Shown here: in pieces, positions 7,359 through 12,567 of the stretch
How the letters are laid out: each line of letters opens with the position of its first letter
Position numbering within the stretch: the first letter of the stretch is position 1
Source: Spirochaetales bacterium
GTDB lineage: Bacteria > Spirochaetota > Spirochaetia > Sphaerochaetales > Sphaerochaetaceae
Assembly: GCA_012800465.1 (NCBI GenBank)
Contig: JAAZJI010000117.1
Location: forward strand, 1 to 12,567
Length of the DNA stretch: 12,567 nt
Direction of reading: 5' to 3'
Made by a program: the position numbers and the translations under genes
Notes under the pieces: generated by a model
What the model was told of the DNA's origin: nothing
Seen by the model: only the letters and a program-made list of their open reading frames with translations
Databases searched by the model: none

Positions 7359-8551
7359 TGTTGAAGAATGATATCCCCGTCATCAAGCTCCGCTGGGCCA
7401 CATTGGCTCTGACGATCATCCTCCTCGCCGCGGGTGTCGCCTCCTTCGTCATCTTCGGAGGATTCAATCTCGGAGTCGACTTTGAAAGCGGCCTGAGCCA
7501 ACGGATCCAGATCGCGCCAACCGGGCTCGAGATCACCTATGACGGCGACCTCGACACGGTGCTTTCGATTTCCGCCAACGCCCTGACCGTTGAGCAGCGG
7601 GGGGAGGGCGGGGTCGCGACGAAGACGCTCCGCTTCGGCGACCATCCGACCAGCGGAGACCTTGCGACCGCTCTGGACGGCATTGAAGGGATCTCCGTCC
7701 GTGTCGTCGACGGATCCCTGAAATCGGACGATCTCATCTCCGGCTACGGCTTCCCGGCGACCCTTGGCGAAAAAGCGGTCGGCCTGAACTTCCGCACCTC
7801 CGGTTCCACTTCGATTGAAGAATTCCGCAGCGCCCTCTCCGACCTGGGGAACGTCCGGGTCCAGACCGTCGGTGACAGCGGTAGCCGGACGTTCCAGATC
7901 CGCCTCGGCATCAAGGAGGGGTCGAGCCAGGCCTCCCTGGAGGCGGAGGTCGCCGAAGCGCTTTCAGCCACCTTCGGCAAGGACGGGTTCGTCATCCTGC
8001 AAAGCGACTACATCGGTCCGAAGTTCAGCGCGACCCTGGTCTCCTCCTCGATCCTGGCGATTTCCGTGGCGCTGGCGCTTATTCTGGTGTACGTGTGGAT
8101 CCGGTTCCGCTTCGCCTTCGCAGTCTCGGCGATCGTGGCGCTCATTCACGACGTGTTGATGATGCTGACCTTCATCAGCCTGCTCAGGCTGGAGTTCTCC
8201 TCCATCACGGTCGCCGCCCTGCTGACGATCATCGGCTACTCCCTGAACAACGCGATCGTCATTTTCGACCGGATCCGGGAGAACTCCGCTCTGAATGCGA
8301 ATATGGGACTCAAGGCCAATATCGACCGCTCGGTGACCCAGTCGCTCAGCCGGACGCTGATGAGCTCCCTGACGACGATGCTCGCGATCCTTCCCTTGGC
8401 GATCTTCGCCAGTGGCGACATCCAGCTCTTCGCGATCAAGATGACGATCGGTCTGGTGTCCGGGGCGTACTCCTCCAACCTCCTTGCGCCTGCTCTGCTG
8501 TACTGGATCAGCAAGGCCCAGAAGAACATCCGGATCGAAGATAAAGGCTGA
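7358..8551 (+). CDS. secF: Protein translocase subunit SecF
   Basis: A 397-residue partner of SecD, longer than E. coli SecF (323). After the first helix comes LGVDFESGLSQRIQI in place of the usual GIDFTGG motif, then about 90 extra residues before the canonical periplasmic block (VRVQTVGDSGSRTFQIRL). The five C-terminal helices carry IALIHDV-like VALIHDV (Asp265), TIIGYSLNNAIVIFDRIREN and TQSLSRTL. The last retains the essential Arg (R332; E. coli R247). The residue matching E. coli Asp213 is Asn298, discussed under findings. Start ATG at 7358 shares its A with the secD TAA; GGAGGA (7345-7350) lies 7 nt upstream. A strong terminator ends the operon. Confidence 0.96.
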   Translation: MLKNDIPVIKLRWATLALTIILLAAGVASFVIFGGFNLGVDFESGLSQRIQIAPTGLEITYDGDLDTVLSISANALTVEQRGEGGVATKTLRFGDHPTSGDLATALDGIEGISVRVVDGSLKSDDLISGYGFPATLGEKAVGLNFRTSGSTSIEEFRSALSDLGNVRVQTVGDSGSRTFQIRLGIKEGSSQASLEAEVAEALSATFGKDGFVILQSDYIGPKFSATLVSSSILAISVALALILVYVWIRFRFAFAVSAIVALIHDVLMMLTFISLLRLEFSSITVAALLTIIGYSLNNAIVIFDRIRENSALNANMGLKANIDRSVTQSLSRTLMSSLTTMLAILPLAIFASGDIQLFAIKMTIGLVSGAYSSNLLAPALLYWISKAQKNIRIEDKG

Positions 8552-8572
8552 TGACGCTTTTCCGTTTCGTCG

Positions 8573-8604
8573 AGCCGCTCCCCTTATCGAGCGGCTTTTT
8601 TTTT
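8573..8604 (+). terminator. Rho-independent terminator of yajC-secDF
   Basis: A perfect 8-bp stem AGCCGCTC/GAGCGGCT (8573-8580 with 8589-8596), loop CCCTTATC, and an unbroken run of T through 8604. It starts 22 nt after the secF stop codon and ends only 14 nt before the ispH start codon. Confidence 0.95.
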
Positions 8605-8612
8605 GCGATACT
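8584..8612 (+). promoter_or_regulatory. Possible ispH promoter overlapping the secF terminator
   Basis: TTATCG (8584-8589), 17 nt, then GATACT (8607-8612). Both are partial matches (3/6 and 4/6), and the -35 element would sit in the terminator loop. The attraction is position: the start site would fall at about 8619, the A of the ispH ATG. It is otherwise unsupported, and a promoter inside secF is an alternative. Confidence 0.25.
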
Positions 8613-8618
8613 CGATGC

Positions 8619-9470
8619 ATGAAGATCGTACTCGCAAAGACGATGGGGTATTGCGGCGGGGTGAGCCGGGCGCTGGATCTCGCCGAAGAGGCGATCGCCT
8701 ATGCATCCGAGCACGCCCTTCCCGTCTACTCGCTGGGAACGCTGATCCACACCCCTCAGGTCATCGCCACGCTGGCTAAGCGGGGGATGCGCGTGATCGA
8801 GGATCCCGAGGGGCATGAGCCCGGGGTGCTGGTGACCCGCGCCCACGGGATCGGCGATGGACTGCGGAATATGTTCATCGATGCCGGCTTTCTTCTCTTC
8901 GACGCGACGTGCCCGGTGGTGCGCCATAACCTTTCGAACATCGCCCGGTGGGCGAAGACCCATCCGATCCTCATCATCGGTCACAAAGCCCATCCGGAAG
9001 TGTTGGCGATGCGGGGGGTGCATGTCGATGGAACACCGGTCGAAAGCCTCCTCGTCACGAACAGGGAGGAGGCGGCGGCTTTGACCGACCGACCGTATGC
9101 CGTCTTCGTCCAGACCACGTTCGACCAGGTGCAGCTTGAAGAGATCCGCACCGCTCTCTTGTCTTTTCGTCACATCGTGTACGTCAATGAGATCTGTCCC
9201 TCCTCGATCAACCGCCGGATGGCGGCGCTGGAGCTCGCCCGGGAATGCGACGTGGTGCTGGTGGTCGGGGGAAGGCAGAGCGCGAATACCCGGGCTCTTG
9301 CGGAACTGGTTTCAAACGAGGGGAAAAAGGCGTATCATATTGAGGACGGCACGGAGATCCCCTCCGAGGTGTTCGCCCATGATGGGACGGTGGGGATCCT
9401 GGCCGGAGCCTCCACCCCTCCAAGCGTCATCGAGGAGGTGGTGAGGACTCTGCAAAGGAGCTGGACATGA
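8619..9470 (+). CDS. ispH: 4-hydroxy-3-methylbut-2-enyl diphosphate reductase IspH (LytB)
   Basis: A 283-residue Fe-S enzyme of the non-mevalonate (MEP) pathway, reducing HMBPP to IPP and DMAPP in the cytosol. The three cluster cysteines are C12 (GYCGGV), C98 (DATCPVV) and C193 (NEICPSS). Substrate-site residues include H44 (LIHTPQV), H76 (RAHGIG), H125 and E127 (HKAHPEV), T166/T167 (VQTTFD), N223 and S265 (AGASTPPS). Two motifs are atypical: S221-A222-N223 where E. coli has Ser-Ser-Asn, and NEICPSSINRR where TIC...T..RQ is usual. The ATG at 8619 is the only conventional start in frame after secF, since the upstream codons read through the terminator. No Shine-Dalgarno sequence is visible. 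Its stop overlaps the rex start by 4 nt (ATGA). Confidence 0.9.
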   Translation: MKIVLAKTMGYCGGVSRALDLAEEAIAYASEHALPVYSLGTLIHTPQVIATLAKRGMRVIEDPEGHEPGVLVTRAHGIGDGLRNMFIDAGFLLFDATCPVVRHNLSNIARWAKTHPILIIGHKAHPEVLAMRGVHVDGTPVESLLVTNREEAAALTDRPYAVFVQTTFDQVQLEEIRTALLSFRHIVYVNEICPSSINRRMAALELARECDVVLVVGGRQSANTRALAELVSNEGKKAYHIEDGTEIPSEVFAHDGTVGILAGASTPPSVIEEVVRTLQRSWT

Positions 9471-10138
9471 TGGAAAACAAGCGAGGCATTCCGATTCCGA
9501 CGATCAAGCGGTTTCCCTCCTACCTTCGATTGCTCAAGGTATTCAAGGAGGAAGGCCGGGAGATGGTGAGCGCGACGATGCTCGCCGAAGAGCTCGGTCT
9601 CAAACCGATCCAGGTCCGCAAGGACATCTCCTTCACCGGCCTCGAAGGCAAACCGAGGGTGGGTTTCGAGGTGGAGAAGCTGATCGATGCGATCATCTCC
9701 GTCCTTGGCTGGGACAACGTCACCGACGCGATCATCATCGGGGCGGGACACCTGGGGTCCGCGCTTGCGCGCTACGAGGGGTTCGGCTGCTACGGCCTGA
9801 AGATCGTGGCCGCCTTCGATACCGCCGAGGAGAAGTGGGGGACCGGCATCGGAGAGGTTCCGATCTATCCGTTCGACCATCTTAGGCAGTATATCGCGGA
9901 GAACCACGTCAACATCGCCGTGCTCGCCGTGCCGGCGGATGAGGCGCAGGCCGTCGCCGACCGGCTGGTCGCCTTGGGGATCATGGCGATCTGGAACTTC
10001 GCACCCAAGGATATCAAGGTCCCCTCCCGGGTCGTCCTCCAGCGTACCGACCTGGCGACCTCCTTCGCCGTCCTTTCCGCCAGGGTGAAGCGGGTGATGG
10101 AAAGCCGCGAGTTCAGCGAAGAGGACGATTCGTGGTAG
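9467..10138 (+). CDS. rex: Redox-sensing transcriptional repressor Rex
   Basis: A 223-residue DNA-binding repressor that reads the NADH/NAD+ ratio; NADH binding releases it from operators of fermentation and respiration genes. The N-terminal winged helix (about 10-85) has PTIKRFPSYLRLLKVF and AEELGLKPIQVRKDISFTG. The Rossmann domain carries the dinucleotide loop IIIGAGHLGSAL and the Rex-typical AAFDTAEEKWGTGIGEVPIY. The C-terminal helix, which domain-swaps in the dimer, includes LATSFAVLSARVKRVMESRE. The length fits the family (about 210-230). ATG at 9467 overlaps the ispH stop, with AAGGAG (9455-9460) 6 nt ahead; the next codon is also ATG (9470) and could be used. I saw no Rex-type palindrome (TTGTGAANNNNTTCACAA) in the window, so its targets probably lie elsewhere. 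Confidence 0.96.
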   Translation: MMENKRGIPIPTIKRFPSYLRLLKVFKEEGREMVSATMLAEELGLKPIQVRKDISFTGLEGKPRVGFEVEKLIDAIISVLGWDNVTDAIIIGAGHLGSALARYEGFGCYGLKIVAAFDTAEEKWGTGIGEVPIYPFDHLRQYIAENHVNIAVLAVPADEAQAVADRLVALGIMAIWNFAPKDIKVPSRVVLQRTDLATSFAVLSARVKRVMESREFSEEDDSW

Positions 10139-10590
10139 AACGGCGGCTCACGGCCCTGATCGCAGGATGGGACGGGTCGCTTCAATGGCGGTACGCCCAC
10201 CTGGCCAATGCCGCCGCCCTGCTGTGGGAGGAGACGGAAGGGATCAGCTGGCTGGGGTTCTACCTCACCGATCGGGAAACAGGCAAGCTCATCCTCGGTC
10301 CCTTCCAAGGCAAGGTGGCGTGCACCGAGATCCCGATCGGAAAAGGGGTGTGCGGAAAGGCCGCCGAGCTGAAGAAAGCGATCCTCGTTCCCGACGTCCA
10401 CGCCTTTGAAGGCCATATCGTCTGTGACGACGCCTCACTCAGCGAGCTCGTCGTCCCCCTCATCGATCCGAGGGGCGAGGTGGTCGGGGTGCTGGATATC
10501 GACAGCCCGCTGAAAGGCCGCTTCACGACGGAGGACCGTAGGCGGTTCGAGCGGTATGCGAAGAGGATTTCACAAGCACTGTGGTCTTGA
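10132..10590 (+). CDS. msrC: Free methionine-(R)-sulfoxide reductase (GAF-domain fRMsr)
   Basis: A 152-residue single GAF-domain enzyme reducing free L-methionine-(R)-S-oxide, the YebR/fRMsr family. The diagnostic features are three cysteines in the expected contexts: C64 (VACTEIPIG), C74 (KGVCGKAAE) and C98 (HIVCDDASLSELVVPL). C98 is the presumed catalytic residue, with C64/C74 as resolving partners by family knowledge. The sequence also shows WLGFYL, LILGPFQGK, VPDVHAFEGH and GVLDIDSP, all typical. The start is GTG at 10132, overlapping the rex stop by 7 nt, with AAGAGGA (10119-10125) 6 nt upstream, so it is translationally coupled to rex. Intact in length and active-site residues. The symbol follows E. 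coli usage. Confidence 0.93.
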   Translation: MVERRLTALIAGWDGSLQWRYAHLANAAALLWEETEGISWLGFYLTDRETGKLILGPFQGKVACTEIPIGKGVCGKAAELKKAILVPDVHAFEGHIVCDDASLSELVVPLIDPRGEVVGVLDIDSPLKGRFTTEDRRRFERYAKRISQALWS

Positions 10591-10616
10591 CTAAACCCAC
10601 GCTTGTTTGCATTCTT
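10587..10616 (+). promoter_or_regulatory. Probable promoter of the T-box leader and thrS
   Basis: TTGACT (10587-10592) overlaps the fRMsr stop codon. After 18 nt comes ATTCTT (10611-10616), or CATTCT with a 17-nt spacer; both are weak -10 matches. The -35 hexamer and 18-nt spacing equal those before yajC. It lies directly ahead of the T-box fold, giving a start near 10622. No terminator separates fRMsr from this leader, so read-through is also possible. Confidence 0.42.
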
Positions 10617-10620
10617 TCCT

Positions 10621-10900
10621 CAAGGCAGTGAGAAAGACGAGTAGCCGAGAGCGCAGCTTCAGAGAGGTGGCCCATGGTTGAGAGGCCACCAGCCGGTGTT
10701 CGGTGAAAACCCCTTTCGAGCCGCGGGTCGAACACGAAAGCCAGTAGGCCACGCCGTCCCCCCTGACGAGACAGGGTAATGAAGCGCCCTCCTTTGGACG
10801 GGGGGAAGCAAGGTGGAACCGCGGAGCGTCCCCGGACCTTCGTCCTTGCCCATTGGCCCATGCCGGGAAGAGGACGAAGGTGTGGGGACGGTTCTTTTGA
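10621..10900 (+). promoter_or_regulatory. T-box riboswitch, threonine specifier, controlling thrS
   Basis: An untranslated leader that senses uncharged tRNA-Thr and permits transcription of thrS when threonyl-tRNA runs low. Stem I: lower helix GAAAG (10632-10636) with CTTTC (10713-10717), flanked outside by opposed GA/GA like the known K-turn; AGTA (10640-10643) facing the specifier loop; GCCGAG (10644-10649) with TTCGGT (10699-10704); distal helix 10666-10672 with 10684-10690. The specifier is read as ACC (10709-10711), a Thr codon, in GAAAACCCC. A stem III candidate pairs CCGTCC (10754-10759) with GGACGG (10796-10801). Antiterminator: GCAAGG (10808-10813), the T-box bulge TGGAACC (10814-10820), GCG (10821-10823), pairing CGT (10841-10843) and CCTTGC (10844-10849). 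The competing terminator uses that same 3' arm. Confidence 0.95.
10827..10898 (+). terminator. Conditional terminator of the thrS T-box
   Basis: The 5' arm 10827-10845 pairs with 10872-10890: seven outer pairs, a two-position interruption (G-T and G/G), then ten inner pairs. TTCTTTT (10892-10898) follows. The 5' arm contains 10841-10845, which the antiterminator needs, so the two folds are mutually exclusive. The U-tract is interrupted by one C. Confidence 0.85.
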
Positions 10901-10902
10901 TA

Positions 10903-10906
10903 GGAG
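10903..10906 (+). promoter_or_regulatory. thrS: Ribosome binding site fixing the thrS start
   Basis: GGAG lies 6 nt before the ATG at 10913 and 9 nt before the one at 10916. A third in-frame ATG at 10907 abuts the GGAG and cannot use it. 10913 is therefore the best start and 10916 a close second. Confidence 0.7.
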
Positions 10907-10912
10907 ATGCGG

Positions 10913-12567
10913 ATGATGCACGAACATGACCGATTGGACACTCTTCGCCACTCGATGGCGCATGTGATGGCCGAGGCCGTTCTGGAGCTCTTTCCCGGAA
11001 CCCAGATCGCGATCGGGCCGGCGATCGAGAACGGCTTCTACTATGATTTCGATCTTCCCCGGCCGCTGGTCAACGAGGATCTCGAGGCGATCACCGAGAA
11101 GATGAAGGCGACCATCGCCGAGGATCTCGCCTTCGAGAAGAAGGTCGTCACCCGGGCCGAGGCGCGGGAGCTCTTCAAGGACCAGGTCTACAAGCTCGAG
11201 CTGCTCGATGCGATCGGAGAGGATGAGGAGGTCTCCATCTATTCTTTGGGAGGATTCACCGACCTCTGCCGCGGTCCCCACGTCGGATCGACGAAGGAGC
11301 TCAGAAGCGATGCGTTCAAGCTGATGAACATCGCCGGGGCGTATTGGAGAGGCAAGGAGACAAACCCGATGCTGACCCGGATCTACGGGACGGCGTGGTC
11401 CAACCCGAAGGAGCTGCGCCTGTACATGCAGCACCTTGAAGATGTGGAGAAGCGGGACCATCGCAGGCTCGGCCGCGAACTGGATCTTTTCAGCCTCCAT
11501 GAGGAGGCCGGGTCCGGGCTGGTCTACTGGCACCCCAACGGGGCGCGGATCCGCCAGGAGATCGAGAACTTCTGGCGGGCGGAACACTACGCCAACGGCT
11601 ACGAGATGGTCTACACCCCCCATATCGGCAAGTCCTGGCTGTGGGAGACCAGCGGACACCTCGGCTTCTACAGGGAGGGGATGTACCCCTCGATGGAGAT
11701 GGACAACGCCGACTACTATGTGAAGCCGATGAACTGTCCCTTTCACATCATGATCTACAACAACTCCAAGCGTTCCTATCGGGACCTTCCGTTCAGGTGG
11801 GCGGAGCTCGGAACGGTCTACCGCTATGAGAAGGCGGGAACGATGCATGGGCTGTTGAGGGTCCGCGGGTTCACCCAGGACGACGCCCACCTCTTCGTGA
11901 CTCCCGACCAGATGGAGGAGGAGATCGCGGAGGTGCTGCGCTTCTCGCTCCACATGCTCAAGAGCTTCGGCTTCAGCGAGATCGCGGCGTACCTCTCCAC
12001 CCGTCCGGAAAAGGCGGTAGGGGATCCCAAGCGCTGGGAGGATGCAACCGAAGCGCTGAGGCGGGCGATCGAGAAGGAAGGCCTCGACTATGAGGTCGAT
12101 GAGGGCGGCGGGGCGTTCTACGGGCCGAAGATCGACCTGAAGATCAAGGACGCGATCGGACGGGAGTGGCAGCTGTCGACGGTCCAGTTCGATTTCAACG
12201 AACCGGAACGCTTCGACATGACCTTCGTCGACCGGGACGGGGCGGAAAAGCGGCCGTACATGATCCATCGGGCCCTGCTGGGGTCGCTGGAGCGCTTCTT
12301 CGGCGTCCTGATCGAACACTACGCCGGGGCGTTCCCGCCGTGGCTGGCGCCCGAGCAGGTCAAGGTCATCCCGGTCAGCGACGCCTATGACGAATACGCC
12401 GAAAGCGTCGTTTCCGAATTGAAGAAAGCGGGTCTGAGGGCTAGCGGCGATTATTCCGACAACCGGATGAACGCCAAGATCCGCACCGCCCAGAACCTCA
12501 AGATCCCGTATATGGTGATCCTGGGTGAACGGGAGAAGGAGAACGACGAGGTCTCCGTCCGCTATCG
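10913..12567 (+). CDS. thrS: Threonyl-tRNA synthetase lacking the TGS domain, 3' end outside window
   Basis: The first 551 residues of ThrRS, the class II enzyme charging tRNA-Thr. The protein starts directly in the editing (SAD) domain with LRHSMAHVMAEAV; the roughly 60-residue N-terminal TGS domain of E. coli ThrRS is absent. Editing residues H13, H17, C119 and H123 are all present. Catalytic zinc ligands are C275 (KPMNCPFH), H326 (QDDAHLF) and H452 (MIHRALLGSLE), each exactly 59 positions before E. coli C334, H385 and H511, so the core is colinear. Class II motif 2 is seen as FRWAELGTVYRYE. The anticodon-binding domain begins near PEQVKVIPVSDAYDEYAESV and runs off the window. Expression is governed by the T-box upstream. 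The missing TGS is not due to a wrong start: the sequence upstream is the T-box terminator. Confidence 0.97.
   Translation, partial: MMHEHDRLDTLRHSMAHVMAEAVLELFPGTQIAIGPAIENGFYYDFDLPRPLVNEDLEAITEKMKATIAEDLAFEKKVVTRAEARELFKDQVYKLELLDAIGEDEEVSIYSLGGFTDLCRGPHVGSTKELRSDAFKLMNIAGAYWRGKETNPMLTRIYGTAWSNPKELRLYMQHLEDVEKRDHRRLGRELDLFSLHEEAGSGLVYWHPNGARIRQEIENFWRAEHYANGYEMVYTPHIGKSWLWETSGHLGFYREGMYPSMEMDNADYYVKPMNCPFHIMIYNNSKRSYRDLPFRWAELGTVYRYEKAGTMHGLLRVRGFTQDDAHLFVTPDQMEEEIAEVLRFSLHMLKSFGFSEIAAYLSTRPEKAVGDPKRWEDATEALRRAIEKEGLDYEVDEGGGAFYGPKIDLKIKDAIGREWQLSTVQFDFNEPERFDMTFVDRDGAEKRPYMIHRALLGSLERFFGVLIEHYAGAFPPWLAPEQVKVIPVSDAYDEYAESVVSELKKAGLRASGDYSDNRMNAKIRTAQNLKIPYMVILGEREKENDEVSVRY

Noticed and set aside
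9470..10138. Second ATG of rex as the true start
   Set aside because: Possible, but the first ATG (9467) has the better 6-nt spacing to AAGGAG and overlaps the ispH stop; the proteins differ by one residue.
10523..12319. A 598-codon open frame on the minus strand across thrS
   Set aside because: It is antisense to a clear ThrRS and has low-complexity Arg/Asp/Leu/Val-rich composition, as expected from the shadow of a GC-rich gene; no domain is recognisable.

Overview
This is a GC-rich bacterial chromosome segment carrying only forward-strand genes. It looks like ordinary core-genome DNA, with no mobile element, CRISPR array, rRNA or tRNA gene visible. Three traits suggest a spirochaete, perhaps a Sphaerochaeta relative: a binding-protein signal peptide ending in ...FAAGTKED, a SecD with a long charged linker before its LGLDLRGG motif, and an enlarged SecF with a GVDFESGLSQR motif. 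This is recognition from memory, not a search, and the high GC is unusual for that group, so the placement is moderate to low confidence.

Layout: (1) 2-520 is the 3' end of groEL, closed by a strong intrinsic terminator. (2) 603-5078 is a promoter followed by a three-gene ABC importer operon: a periplasmic binding protein of the AfuA/FbpA (COG1840) type, a fused double permease with an extra N-terminal extracytoplasmic domain, and a FbpC/PotA-type ATPase. The substrate cannot be fixed. (3) 5085-8604 is a promoter, a 12-bp leader hairpin, yajC-secD-secF (the auxiliary Sec translocon module) and a strong terminator. (4) 8619-10590 is an overlapping trio, ispH, rex and a free methionine-(R)-sulfoxide reductase gene. 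It joins an oxygen-sensitive Fe-S isoprenoid enzyme, the NADH/NAD+ sensing repressor and an oxidative-repair enzyme. ispH starts 14 nt after a terminator with no Shine-Dalgarno sequence. (5) 10621-10900 is a T-box riboswitch with an ACC (Thr) specifier, an antiterminator and a terminator, controlling a 3'-truncated thrS whose product lacks the N-terminal TGS domain.

No wholly new system is evident. The points most worth checking are the ectodomain fused to the permease, a complete threonine T-box in a probable spirochaete, the Asn replacing the conserved proton-path Asp in SecF, the possibly leaderless ispH with altered active-site motifs, and the coupled ispH-rex-fRMsr cassette.
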